From Parapedobacter koreensis (lineage in GTDB: Bacteria > Bacteroidota > Bacteroidia > Sphingobacteriales > Sphingobacteriaceae), in the NCBI RefSeq assembly GCF_900109365.1, contig NZ_FNZR01000009.1, forward strand, positions 1 through 64,000: DNA of 64,000 nt. Reading direction: 5' to 3'. The translations under genes and the position numbers were made by a program. This document shows positions 19,201-26,967 of the stretch, piece after piece. The first letter of the stretch is position 1. Every line of letters starts with the position of its first letter. Below the pieces are notes generated by a model, which was given only the letters and a program-made list of their open reading frames with translations, did not search any database and was not told the origin of the DNA.

Positions 19201-19560
19201 CATTTTGGGCAGCTCAGTCGTATGGTTGAGCGTACTGAGCGTCTCGGCACGCTGTAATACATGCGCGCTGTCCGTCTGTGTGAAGTCAAATGCCTTGCGG
19301 TAGGATGCCGGGAAAAACAGCACCTGCCTATCCAACAGGCCTTCCAAATCGCTGAGGAAATAGGAAGCATCCTCATGGTTGGGCAGCACAAATATCATGG
19401 GCCGCTCCTGCAACTGATAGCATGCCACAGCCGCCATCGCATCAGCCGATCCGATTAATCCACGAAGCTGGACTTTCGGATTTTTGCCTTGCAATGCCTT
19501 TGCCAAAGCGCGTGTGCGGTCGCTTTCCTGGTACTTCGCTAAAATATCACCTATACCCAC
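16228..19560 (-). CDS. mfd: Transcription-repair coupling factor Mfd
   Basis: A 1110-residue protein near the usual length for the family. It removes RNA polymerase stalled at lesions and recruits UvrA. The N-terminal UvrB-like domain includes FVLPNHEDASYFLSDLEGLL. The RNA-polymerase-interaction (CarD-like) domain at about 430-500 contains PGDYITHIDHGIGKYAGLE. The translocase carries Walker A GDVGFGKTE at about residue 587 and the DEEQ box (IVDEEQKFGVGVKEKL), with GSGNLLGAEQSGF after motif VI. The C-terminal TRCF domain is present. It is a housekeeping gene with its own -7 box just upstream. Confidence 0.98.
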   Translation of the reverse strand: MGIGDILAKYQESDRTRALAKALQGKNPKVQLRGLIGSADAMAAVACYQLQERPMIFVLPNHEDASYFLSDLEGLLDRQVLFFPASYRKAFDFTQTDSAHVLQRAETLSTLNHTTELPKMVVTYPEALAEKVINRNDLEKNTLEITQNSNLDIDFINEFLQEYEFERVDFVYEPGQYAIRGGIVDIFSFSNDLPYRIEFFGNDIESIRTFDIESQLSVSKIHTVTIVPNVQAKFLTEGNISLLEYISADSAIWFEDVQFTLDVVAKGYKKASELWKALPEADKHQNPEWVNPRYNFIDEKNLAAMLYDFAVVEFGKQFFYQPTETIPFDQRPQPSFNKDFNLLIHNFKENEKARIHNCIFSDSPKQIERLLTILDDLDKSVMFTPINTALREGFVDVELGVACYTDHQIFDRYYKYKRKKGYERSQAITLKELRDLKPGDYITHIDHGIGKYAGLEKVEVNGKMQEMIRLVYADNDLLYVNINSLNRISKYTGREGTVPKMNKLGTDTWDKLKKTTKKKVKDIARDLIKLYAQRKAQTGNAYSPDTYLQTELEASFIYEDTPDQEKATLDVKRDMESPHPMDRLVCGDVGFGKTEVAIRAAFKAVADSKQVAVLVPTTILAMQHHRTFSERLKGFPCSIDYINRFKTTKEIKDTLTRLAEGKLDIIIGTHRLVSKDVKFKDLGLMIVDEEQKFGVGVKEKLKQLRANVDALTLTATPIPRTLHFSLMGARDLSIINTPPPNRQPVQTELHVFNETLIQEAVSYEIDRGGQVFFIHNRVADLPQLGLLIKKLVPDARVGVAHGQLEGDALEDVMLKFINHDYDVLVATTIIEAGLDIPNANTIIINHAHMFGLSDLHQMRGRVGRTNKKAFCYLLSPPLSTLTSEAYKRLSAIEEFSELGSGFNVAMRDLDIRGSGNLLGAEQSGFIAEIGFEMYHKILDEAIQELKDDEFADLFKDVKPRDYVSFTQIDTDLEVLIPDEYVTNISERYNLYNEIAKLENEQQLDAFKQSLRDRFGPVPRQVEELLNTLRLQWLGREIGFEKISYKNNLLRGYFATNPGYFESDRFGKVLQFVQQNPTICNLKEVKGSLRIAFEQVHDIGVAIGILRDMAA

Positions 19561-19576
19561 TGTCTGAAAAACGGGG

Positions 19577-19584
19577 CAAAGGTA
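19577..19584 (-). promoter_or_regulatory. -7 promoter element of mfd
   Basis: Minus-strand TACCTTTG fits TAnnTTTG and is 16 bases from the mfd ATG. No clear -33 TTG was seen at the usual spacing. Confidence 0.45.
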
Positions 19585-19612
19585 CGGAAAAATTGGGGCT
19601 TATAAAACTATA

Positions 19613-20020
19613 TTACCTTTTCCATACCCATTTCCGGTCTGCAAACTGGATGGCGCATACCGCGATAGTGACAAAAACGATGATGGGCAAATAGGCTTTG
19701 AGCCACAACAACGCGGCTTTGAGCTGCGGGAGATCGACCAGGTAGTAAAATACGGTAAGGGCCAAGAGCCCGGAAAAGATACCCAGCGCAAGGTGAATCG
19801 CATCTGCCCGGCGGTCTTTTTTGTCCTGGATCAGGATAATCTCAGCCATCACATCGTCTGCCAACCCCAGGTATGGTTCTTGGCTGGCCGTTGCCTTTTC
19901 CTTATCCAGCGATTCAAAGAGCAGGGTATATGCTTCGATGTCTGCCATCGTGAGCGGCGATTGTTCGGTTTCGGCTTGCTCTTGCAGCAATTTCTTCAAT
20001 TGTTCGTCTGTCAATTTCAT
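19613..20020 (-). CDS. Small two-helix membrane protein, candidate anti-sigma factor
   Basis: A 135-residue protein with a soluble, helical, acidic N-terminal half (MKLTDEQLKKLLQEQ) and two membrane helices in the C-terminal half (ALGIFSGLLALTVFYYLV and YLPIIVFVTIAVCAIQFA). No zinc-binding HxxxCxxC motif is visible. It starts 14 bases after the ECF sigma gene and is surely co-transcribed. That layout suggests it sequesters the sigma factor at the membrane, as anti-sigma partners do. This role is inferred from gene order only. Confidence 0.7.
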   Translation of the reverse strand: MKLTDEQLKKLLQEQAETEQSPLTMADIEAYTLLFESLDKEKATASQEPYLGLADDVMAEIILIQDKKDRRADAIHLALGIFSGLLALTVFYYLVDLPQLKAALLWLKAYLPIIVFVTIAVCAIQFADRKWVWKR

Positions 20021-20034
20021 GAGTTCCCTCCTAG

Positions 20035-20583
20035 TTATACCAAGCTGGCCAATTTTTCTTTCAGCAATTTCCGCGCCCTGAACAGGTGGCTCTTTATCGT
20101 GCCCTCAGACAGCCCCGTTATTTGGGCAATCTCCTGATAGGAATAATCATCGATGTGAAACAGGCTAACCACCAACCGGTAATTCTCCGGCAGCTGGTCA
20201 ATCATTTTCAAGATAAAGGTACGCATTTCCTTTTGATCCAGCGCATGTCCGGGATGGTATTCCCCGGCCAGCTTGTTCTGGTAGTCATCTACTTGATCAG
20301 TGACCGCCTGCCTCCGCATCATGCTTTTGAGGTAGTCCAGGCTGGTCGTGTAAGCAATCTGGGCGATCCATGTGGAAAGCCTGCTCTCCTGCTTGAAATG
20401 CTTCAGGTTTTTATATACCTTGATGAATACTTCCTGGCAGACGTCTTTCACACTTTCCTCATCTTTAATCACGCGCCGTACCATGCTAAGCACCAGCCGT
20501 TCGTTCATATTGACCAGCAACCTGAAGGCATGCAGGTTCCCCGCATTTATCTTGGCTATCAGTTCGTGGTCCGAATACATCAT
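20035..20583 (-). CDS. ECF-subfamily RNA polymerase sigma factor
   Basis: A 182-residue sigma-70-family protein with regions 2 and 4 only. Region 2 includes KDVCQEVFIKVYKNLKHF and STWIAQIAYTTSLDYLK. Region 4 contains SYQEIAQITGLSEGTIKSHL with the helix-turn-helix. It redirects RNA polymerase to alternative promoters. The neighbour downstream is a small membrane protein that may be its regulator, and a small membrane protein gene diverges upstream. It is not beside a FecR-type anti-sigma or a SusC gene, so it is not a PUL-type sigma factor. Confidence 0.93.
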   Translation of the reverse strand: MMYSDHELIAKINAGNLHAFRLLVNMNERLVLSMVRRVIKDEESVKDVCQEVFIKVYKNLKHFKQESRLSTWIAQIAYTTSLDYLKSMMRRQAVTDQVDDYQNKLAGEYHPGHALDQKEMRTFILKMIDQLPENYRLVVSLFHIDDYSYQEIAQITGLSEGTIKSHLFRARKLLKEKLASLV

Positions 20584-20697
20584 TGCCTGATTAGACGATG
20601 GGCGATGGCTACAGGTTTCAAAAAAAGAAAATTAAAATAGTTGCAACTTTCGGACGCCAAAGACCGTCACACGGGCAACATTTAAAAATTAAAGAAA

Positions 20698-21069
20698 ATG
20701 AACGGACATGTTGAATCAATCATGGTGGTGGGAATCATCTTCTTCACCATCGCTTACATCATCGAAACCATACTGAAATATCGCCTACGCTCGCGGATTG
20801 TTGCTTCAGGCCTTACCGATGAGCGAGTCATCAAGGGGTTGTTTTCCAGCAAGGTGGATAATAAATTCAGCTCACTAAAGTGGGGGCTTATCCTGTTATT
20901 CAGCGGTATCGGACTTATCGTGCTGGAGTATGTGCCTCATGATTACGAATCTCCCCTGCCCTACGGCATTGAGGGGGCTTTCATTGCATTGGGGTTCCTG
21001 ATTTATTTCTTTATCGTGAATGGCAGGCAACTCCAATCCAGCGGCACGCAGGAGCCGGGCATTGATTGA
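20698..21069 (+). CDS. Small membrane protein (DUF6249-like)
   Basis: A 123-residue protein with three predicted membrane helices: VVGIIFFTIAYIIETIL, LKWGLILLFSGIGLIVLEY and EGAFIALGFLIYFFIV. A short cytoplasmic loop separates the first two. It resembles DUF6249 proteins, which often sit beside ECF sigma genes in this phylum, as here (divergent, 114 bases apart). It could be a target or accessory of the sigma system. No enzymatic motif is visible. Confidence 0.65.
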   Translation: MNGHVESIMVVGIIFFTIAYIIETILKYRLRSRIVASGLTDERVIKGLFSSKVDNKFSSLKWGLILLFSGIGLIVLEYVPHDYESPLPYGIEGAFIALGFLIYFFIVNGRQLQSSGTQEPGID

Positions 21070-21079
21070 CGAAAAACAG

Positions 21080-21119
21080 AAGGGATCGTCCATGCCAAAA
21101 AGCAGGGCGATCCCTTTTA
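21080..21119 (+). terminator. Intrinsic terminator after the small membrane protein gene
   Basis: AAGGGATCG (21080-21088) pairs perfectly with CGATCCCTT (21108-21116), followed by further T bases. The stop codon is about 11 bases upstream. Confidence 0.8.
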
Positions 21120-21366
21120 TTGTTTTATCATTTTCAGAAATCCAAGACCGGAAACAACGTTTATATAATGAAATGGCTTTAAGTGATGATACGGTTTAAA
21201 AACTGAAGTTTTTGCCGACAGCCGAATTCTGTTGATAGGTACTAGGAAGATTGGCCACAATACCTGCAAAAAGCTTGGTAACTACTTAGGCACGAAAAAC
21301 ATTACACTTATTAACCGCACACACGCCAATAGGTAAATGAATGCACAAAAAGGAAACGTTGCATAA
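21120..21366. other. Non-coding gap
   Basis: About 250 AT-rich bases between the terminator and the end of the acetyltransferase gene. I see no open frame, RNA structure or promoter consensus that I can support here. Confidence 0.5.
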
Positions 21367-21894
21367 TCAATCTATAGAACTGAGCAATTTTTGCTCGTAA
21401 ATTGCACTCAATGTTTCTTTCGAAAACGAAGCATTTAACCATTTGGAATCCAGCTCGACGTCATACTTTTTATAAAACCTAATCGCTGATTCGTTCCAAC
21501 GCAGCACCAGCCCAGATATGCCGGTATACCCACCTTCTATAGATTGCTTGATTATACGTTCGAAAAGTAATTTTCCGATACCGCCGCTACGATGGGTTTC
21601 GCACACATAAAGCTCTTCAAGATAAAGCTGGCGGCCCGTCATGGTACTGTAACTGGCATAATATAAGGCGTACCCAATGATTAAGCCGCTATCCTCTGCT
21701 ACATAAGCATCCCAAACTGGCATTGCACCAAAGCCGGCATCTTCAAACTCCGCCAGTGTAACTGTCATCTCCTCGGGTGCCTTTGAGTAGACGGCCAGTT
21801 CGTATATCAACCGCTGTAATCTCCGGCAATCCTCTTTTATTGCCTTTCTTATATGAATTTGACCGTTCAAATAAGAAGCTGTCTGATTCTGCAT
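21367..21894 (-). CDS. GNAT-family N-acetyltransferase
   Basis: A 175-residue acetyl-CoA-dependent acetyltransferase. The central strand YLEELYVCETHRSGGIGKLL contains the acetyl-CoA pyrophosphate-binding loop (consensus Q/RxxGxG/A, here HRSGGIG). The C-terminal part GLVLRWNESAIRFYKKY has the Asn/Tyr features of the family. Residues IRKAIKEDCRRLQRLI at the start fit the first strand and helix, resembling diamine N-acetyltransferase-like members. The substrate is unknown; polyamine or amino-sugar are possible. Confidence 0.9.
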   Translation of the reverse strand: MQNQTASYLNGQIHIRKAIKEDCRRLQRLIYELAVYSKAPEEMTVTLAEFEDAGFGAMPVWDAYVAEDSGLIIGYALYYASYSTMTGRQLYLEELYVCETHRSGGIGKLLFERIIKQSIEGGYTGISGLVLRWNESAIRFYKKYDVELDSKWLNASFSKETLSAIYEQKLLSSID

Positions 21895-21958
21895 AAGTAT
21901 TTCATTAATCGTTAAATTCTAAGTCTATTTTGATAATATCTGCTCATTTATACGGGTT

Positions 21959-23173
21959 TCAGCCATAGGTAAGCGACCGCCATAATCTTTCCATTGGCCC
22001 TGCTCCGTAACGCTTCACCCAAAAGTTACTGAGGGCGATCTGTAAGCAATAGATCATCACAGCGACGATCATTGATTGCCAAAGAGTTAATTTTCCAGAC
22101 AAACCAAATGCGTAGCCGTAGAATAAGACCATGCAAAACAGGGTCTGAATTAAATAATTGGTAAGTCCCAGCCTTCCCGTATTACCGACCCAGCGGATCA
22201 ATGTGCCCGACCGGGATTCCAGGGAAGTGGCGAGAAAACACAGGTAGCTTACCGTCAGTAACGGAGTTCCGATAAATTCACCCAGCGTAGCCAATAACAC
22301 ATTGTACCTCGTAGCGCTTCCGCTTAGCAACTGTACATTCAGCAGATCCAAGCAGGAGATGCCTTTTAAAACCAGCGCGCCCGGTAAAAGAATTATTGCA
22401 GCTTTGACCAGCTTTGGCTTTAATTCAGTTATCCGGCTAAACAAGTGCAACTTGCCCGCAATGAGCCCCAACAGGAACATGATTTCATAATGAATAAAAC
22501 CCAGCAGGCCATTCATGACCGACATTATCCAAAGCATGGCCACGCCCAATTTTTGAAGACTGAGCACTCCGATAAACGAGCCGTGCTGCCAAGTTTGAAC
22601 GACCTGCATGATTACTTTATCCATTTCCGGGTCGGGGACAGCGGTATCCGCGGGTGAAAAAATAACCGGCCTTGCCACTTGGAAAGTGATCTGTATGCAC
22701 ACTAATGTCGTGATCCAGCGCAGGATAATAGCTACGCTCTTTCTGCTGAAATAGATCAAGGTAAAACCCAACAGGGCATATTTATGCAAGATGTCGCCGA
22801 ACCAAAACACGAAAGCGTGAACCAGGCCAAAAACCAGCAGCACCGTGAGCCTGCGTCTGAAAATTTTTATCCCGTCCAGCCCAAGGCGATTGTTCTTTTT
22901 CAGCATTAAGTAAAAACCCAGTCCAAAAAGAAAGCTATAGATCGTGTAAAACTGCCCTTTGATAAAAAGGTGGATAACGAACTGCACTGGTACATAGGTA
23001 TCCGGCTGGTCCAGTTGAAGGTCGTAGACCTGCTGCGGACGCAGAAAGGCGAATAAGGCATACGTCTGGATGTTAAAGATCAGGATGCCGAGAAGCGCGA
23101 TGCCTCGTATCACATCAATACTGACGATACGGATACCCTCGGAACCATTGGGCCGTGTTGGAAAATTGCTCAT
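21959..23173 (-). CDS. DUF418-family membrane protein (paralog A)
   Basis: A 404-residue polytopic membrane protein. The N-terminus carries [19 protein letters not shown], the hallmark of DUF418/YeiB-type proteins distantly related to acyltransferase-3 membrane proteins. [20 protein letters not shown] follows, and the C-terminal DUF418 region includes [21 protein letters not shown]. Function is unproven; substrate export or lipid/acyl modification have been proposed for relatives. It ends a minus-strand cluster, 12 bases after the MATE gene. A same-length paralog lies at 33761-34975. Confidence 0.88.
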   Translation of the reverse strand: MSNFPTRPNGSEGIRIVSIDVIRGIALLGILIFNIQTYALFAFLRPQQVYDLQLDQPDTYVPVQFVIHLFIKGQFYTIYSFLFGLGFYLMLKKNNRLGLDGIKIFRRRLTVLLVFGLVHAFVFWFGDILHKYALLGFTLIYFSRKSVAIILRWITTLVCIQITFQVARPVIFSPADTAVPDPEMDKVIMQVVQTWQHGSFIGVLSLQKLGVAMLWIMSVMNGLLGFIHYEIMFLLGLIAGKLHLFSRITELKPKLVKAAIILLPGALVLKGISCLDLLNVQLLSGSATRYNVLLATLGEFIGTPLLTVSYLCFLATSLESRSGTLIRWVGNTGRLGLTNYLIQTLFCMVLFYGYAFGLSGKLTLWQSMIVAVMIYCLQIALSNFWVKRYGAGPMERLWRSLTYG

Positions 23174-23185
23174 ATATTTTGGTAA

Positions 23186-24547
23186 TTAGTATGTTACTTT
23201 AAGGATTTTCATACTTATCCTTTTGAAACGTAAAAAGAGCAGTAATGATGCTGTCATTAAACTAAGTGTTAACCCACACCAGACACCTTGAGCGCCCCAA
23301 TGAAACACAATACCCAAAACAAAGCCGATTGGTATACCGAATATCCAATAGGCCAGGAAATTGATAAAGGTTGGTATATTCACATCTCCCATACCACGCA
23401 GAATACCCAGGCCGACAACTTGCAGCCCGTCAAACAACTGAAAAATTGCTGCTATAATAAATAATTGCGCAGCCAGAGATACAACCGCCTGGTCTGAAGT
23501 ATACATCAACGGCAGCAGGTGATTAAAAGAGGCGAAAATAATAGCGGTGAAGCTCATAAAGATGATCACAATATGGTAGGTCGAAATTGCCGACCGCTGC
23601 AAAAGATCAGCGTTCCCGGCACCAAAATGATTGCCTGATTTGATAGCGGCCGCTGCCGCAACTCCGCTGGCCATAATGTAAGTTAGTGATGCCATATTCA
23701 TCGCAACCTGGTGGGCTGCCTGCGCTACCGGACTTATGGCACCAACAAGAATACCGGCTCCGGCAAAAGCACTTACCGCAAATAGCTGTTGCATCGATAC
23801 CGGCAAGCCGATTCGTAACAATGCGTGAAAACTACGCCGATCAATATGTCTCCATAAAAATTTGGTTAAGTATTCCTTAAAGTGCGTTGAACGAAATACA
23901 TAAAAAACCATGAAGACAGCCATCAGGGCACGTTCGATCAATGTGCTGTAACCTGTACCTCGAATACCCATCGGAGGAATACCGAATAGCCCCTTTACAA
24001 AGATGATCCCTAAAACAATATTCAGGATGCTACCCCAGATGGAGATCTTCATGGCCTGTTTCGTGAAGCCCAATCCTTCCGCAAACTGTTTGAAAGTATT
24101 GAAGATCATGAAGGGGATGAGCGATACACCCATAATGAACAAGAATGGCCGGGCCTGCTTAATCACCTCGGGAGATTGTCCCAGATAAGGCAGGGTCAAC
24201 ACCACACCTGCGCATACGACCGTAAACAATATAATTCCCGCCGCAGTATTTAGCAGTAAGCTATTGATCAAAAGCTTGCCGCATTTATCTTTGCGCCCCG
24301 CGCCACTGTATTGAGCGATCAGCGGTGTAATGCCATAGCAGACACCGAGGCCCATCATCAGCGGGATAATAAACAGGCTATTACCAAGCGATACGCCGGC
24401 TAGGGGGATAATGCCTCCAAAATGACCGATGACCACGCTGTCGCTCACTTGCGTTAAAATGTTCCCGGTTCGGGAGATAACCAGCGGAATGGCCAGCCGT
24501 AGATTTTCCCGGTAATGGGAATGGTATTTCGTATATAGTGCTTTCAT
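23186..24547 (-). CDS. MATE-family multidrug/cation efflux transporter
   Basis: A 453-residue protein with about twelve hydrophobic helices in two homologous bundles. The start RENLRLAIPLVISRTGNILT with SVVIGHFGGIIPLAGVSLGN is characteristic of MatE domains. It exports toxic cations or drugs using H+ or Na+ gradients. Its start overlaps the heme oxygenase stop by four bases, so the two are translationally coupled; a role in exporting a heme-derived or toxic product is possible but unproven. Confidence 0.93.
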   Translation of the reverse strand: MKALYTKYHSHYRENLRLAIPLVISRTGNILTQVSDSVVIGHFGGIIPLAGVSLGNSLFIIPLMMGLGVCYGITPLIAQYSGAGRKDKCGKLLINSLLLNTAAGIILFTVVCAGVVLTLPYLGQSPEVIKQARPFLFIMGVSLIPFMIFNTFKQFAEGLGFTKQAMKISIWGSILNIVLGIIFVKGLFGIPPMGIRGTGYSTLIERALMAVFMVFYVFRSTHFKEYLTKFLWRHIDRRSFHALLRIGLPVSMQQLFAVSAFAGAGILVGAISPVAQAAHQVAMNMASLTYIMASGVAAAAAIKSGNHFGAGNADLLQRSAISTYHIVIIFMSFTAIIFASFNHLLPLMYTSDQAVVSLAAQLFIIAAIFQLFDGLQVVGLGILRGMGDVNIPTFINFLAYWIFGIPIGFVLGIVFHWGAQGVWCGLTLSLMTASLLLFLRFKRISMKILKVTY

Positions 24548-25119
24548 GTAACAGCGTGTTGCGGTTCACCGAAAAACTCGCTAAACCGGCTGAAAGTAGC
24601 CAGTGCGGAAGCGGTAAGTGCGGAAGCCGCTTCCGGATCATCCGAGTAGGCCTCCAGGGCGTCCTGAAAGGCCTTCCACATCTTTCCTGTTTCCGGGCCG
24701 TAACCGGAAAAGAAAGACACTCCTTTGCAGATGCCATGCTTCGCCAGCATCTGCACGATGACGCTGCCGCCCATTATAGAGCCTTCCATGACGTACAAGG
24801 CACCCAGGGCTTGCGCGGTACTCGAAATTTCCGGCAGCTTTGGTTGGGGTAGGCTTTCGCTGCTGCCCCCGAGTTCCACAAGATCGGTTTTCAGACGTTC
24901 CGATTTACGTCTTTGGGCAAAATCTGGCAAGACGGTTTCGTTAATAAACGGGGCAATGGCCTTTTCCAGTGCGCTGAAGTAGCTGTAAAAATAGCCGAGC
25001 AAGCCGGCGTAATTTACTTCGCTGCGGATGGCTTCAAGTTTAAGGACCACGATTTTTTCGAGTTCCAAGTGTGCAGCCATGGTCGTGGCCTTGATGTGTA
25101 GACTGATCATAAGTTTCAT
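24544..25119 (-). CDS. Heme oxygenase (biliverdin-producing, BphO/HmuO-like)
   Basis: A 191-residue helical protein. The putative proximal heme ligand His17 lies in ATTMAAHLELEKIV. The signature ALYVMEGSIMGGSVIVQML corresponds to the conserved distal-helix region with the Gly-rich kink. It would cleave heme to biliverdin, iron and CO. In other Bacteroidota such genes accompany bacteriophytochromes or iron uptake; neither is visible here. An alternative ATG at residue 4 exists. It overlaps the MATE gene and is the first gene of that cluster. Confidence 0.85.
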   Translation of the reverse strand: MKLMISLHIKATTMAAHLELEKIVVLKLEAIRSEVNYAGLLGYFYSYFSALEKAIAPFINETVLPDFAQRRKSERLKTDLVELGGSSESLPQPKLPEISSTAQALGALYVMEGSIMGGSVIVQMLAKHGICKGVSFFSGYGPETGKMWKAFQDALEAYSDDPEAASALTASALATFSRFSEFFGEPQHAVT

Positions 25120-25198
25120 AAATTAAAATAACGTGTGTCTGACAGATGTGCAATTGCCGAAGATAACCTGCTCAGCCATATCCGCTGGATTTCCGTCA

Positions 25199-25942
25199 TC
25201 AAGCCCCGTTCAGTTTCTTCTCACCCAACAGCCACGCCGCTTTCCGTGGCGGCTCCAGCTTGATACCCGGCGATATCCGGGCATGTTTGCTGATATGCGC
25301 CACCACCTCCTCCACGGAGTCGGTAAAAAGCAGCAGATCCATGTCTTCGGGGCTGATGGTTTTTTCCGCTACCATATGCCGGACGTGAGCAATGGCTGCC
25401 TCATGGAAGCTGACCCCCATCACCACCATCGGAAACCGGTCTATCTTGCCGTTCTGGATCAGCGTCAGCGTTTCGAAAAATTCATCCAGCGTGCCGAAGC
25501 CCCCGGGTAGTACGATAAAGGCAAAAGAGTATTTCCGCAACAGTTCCTTACGGACAAAGAAATATTCCAAGGTCACAAACCGGTCGAGGTACGGATTGTG
25601 ACCTTCCTCATGCGGCAAAACAATGTTGCACCCCACCGACAGTGCACCGGCCTCCCGGGCACCTCTGTTGGCGGCTTCCATGATACCCGGTCCGCCGCCG
25701 GTCATAATGGCAAATCCCAGTTTGCCGATCTCTGCAGAGACCCGTCGCGCCAAGTCATAGTAAGGATGGTCTTCTTTAAAGCGTGCCGAACCGAATACCG
25801 TGACACAGGGGCCGATAAAGTGCAGTCCCCTGAACCCTCTGAGGAATTGGATAAATACGCCGCCTATATATTTGAGTTCTATCCAGCGGCCGCGGGCCCC
25901 TTTCAAGAACTTCTTTTCTTCTTTAATAAATGGATTGTTCAT
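25199..25942 (-). CDS. LOG-family (TIGR00730) Rossmann-fold protein
   Basis: A 247-residue protein of the lysine-decarboxylase-like / LOG family. Motifs are MTGGGPGIMEAANRGAREAG and VLPGGFGTLDEFFETLTL, which form the nucleotide-binding and catalytic site of cytokinin-riboside 5'-monophosphate phosphoribohydrolases. It probably hydrolyses AMP or a related 5'-nucleotide monophosphate. The older annotation as lysine decarboxylase is not supported. It stands alone between the heme oxygenase and PorP genes. Confidence 0.93.
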   Translation of the reverse strand: MNNPFIKEEKKFLKGARGRWIELKYIGGVFIQFLRGFRGLHFIGPCVTVFGSARFKEDHPYYDLARRVSAEIGKLGFAIMTGGGPGIMEAANRGAREAGALSVGCNIVLPHEEGHNPYLDRFVTLEYFFVRKELLRKYSFAFIVLPGGFGTLDEFFETLTLIQNGKIDRFPMVVMGVSFHEAAIAHVRHMVAEKTISPEDMDLLLFTDSVEEVVAHISKHARISPGIKLEPPRKAAWLLGEKKLNGA

Positions 25943-26043
25943 TGGATCAAAAAGATAGGGCGTAACCGTATTAAAAGCTGATTTCCAAGGAGCGGATGCG
26001 TATTCATGAGGTAAGTGAAGTCTTTAAAATATTGAACAGCTTA

Positions 26044-26946
26044 TTAAAGTATTCCGGATGCGTGTCCAAAGCGGTAGCTGATCGCCAGTTCATGCGTGGT
26101 GTTACTGATACCGCGGCTCAGCGATTTGCTCCCAGGATTGAACTGGTAGCTGTAGCCAACCCCGAAGCCATTCACATTTACCTGCACCATTCCCGCCAGT
26201 TCCCCGTAGTTCCGTATGTTCATCCCAAGGCCGAACACCTTTTTCGCAAAAATTAGTACCCCGCCCTCCACCTGTGGGCGCAGGCTCTCCGAATGGGTCA
26301 CCAGCAGCGATGGTCGCAGGTGGAAGTCCGCATTCAACGCGAACACCGCACCCGCCGTCAGATGGTACACGTTGCGGAAGCTGTAACGGTTTTCCCTGCC
26401 GATCCCCAGGCTGCTCAGCATCAGGCGCGGCAGCGACAGACCCACATAGTAGCGTTCGGGGCGGAAAACGACCACCCCGAATCCCACCAGTGCGTCCGTC
26501 TCCATCACATCCGCTCGGAATGCCGGATCCGAGGGATCCAGTTGCGAGAAACGCCCGTTCAGGTAACTCACCCCGGCATTCAGCGACAGCCCCACAAACT
26601 CCCTACTGGATATCCGTACCGATTTTGCGAAAAATGCACTTGCTTCCGTCAGCTTCTCCACACCGAGGCTTTCGTGGCGTATGTTGGCACCTGCCGTCGC
26701 CCCCAGGTTTTTAATCCCCATATATCCGCTGCCCCAGAACACGGTAGGGGCACCCTCCACGCCTATCCATTGCCTGCGGCCGATGAAGGAAACCTCGCCC
26801 TCCATGCGTATTAAGCTGGCCGCCGGGTTCAATGCGGTACGCAACTGTCCGTAATGGGTGGGGGTCAATGGCTGCTGGCCGTTTGCGGTCAGGCCGGCCG
26901 CAATCAACAGGACTGTCGATACAATGTTTTTTATATCCTTATTCAT
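26044..26946 (-). CDS. PorP/SprF-family type IX secretion outer-membrane protein
   Basis: A 300-residue beta-barrel protein. The signal peptide ends at TANGQ, followed by the family start QQPLTPTHYGQLRTALNPAA and GEVSFIGRRQWIGVEGAPTVF. The C-terminal strand ends in an aromatic-rich AISYRFGH. PorP/SprF proteins are usually encoded next to the adhesin whose secretion they support; here the gene is 21 bases downstream of the giant adhesin gene. They are required for secretion of proteins with type B sorting signals in Flavobacterium. Confidence 0.92.
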   Translation of the reverse strand: MNKDIKNIVSTVLLIAAGLTANGQQPLTPTHYGQLRTALNPAASLIRMEGEVSFIGRRQWIGVEGAPTVFWGSGYMGIKNLGATAGANIRHESLGVEKLTEASAFFAKSVRISSREFVGLSLNAGVSYLNGRFSQLDPSDPAFRADVMETDALVGFGVVVFRPERYYVGLSLPRLMLSSLGIGRENRYSFRNVYHLTAGAVFALNADFHLRPSLLVTHSESLRPQVEGGVLIFAKKVFGLGMNIRNYGELAGMVQVNVNGFGVGYSYQFNPGSKSLSRGISNTTHELAISYRFGHASGIL

Positions 26947-26967
26947 AAATTTATTCCCTGTAAAGCA

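Noticed and set aside
19613-20583. ECF sigma and membrane partner as a PUL-type sigma/anti-sigma (FecR) system
   Set aside because: The partner has no FecR domain and there is no SusC gene nearby, so it is a separate sigma system.
25199-25942. Lysine decarboxylase
   Set aside because: The PGGxGTxxE and GGGPGIMEA motifs are those of LOG phosphoribohydrolases. No pyridoxal phosphate site is present.
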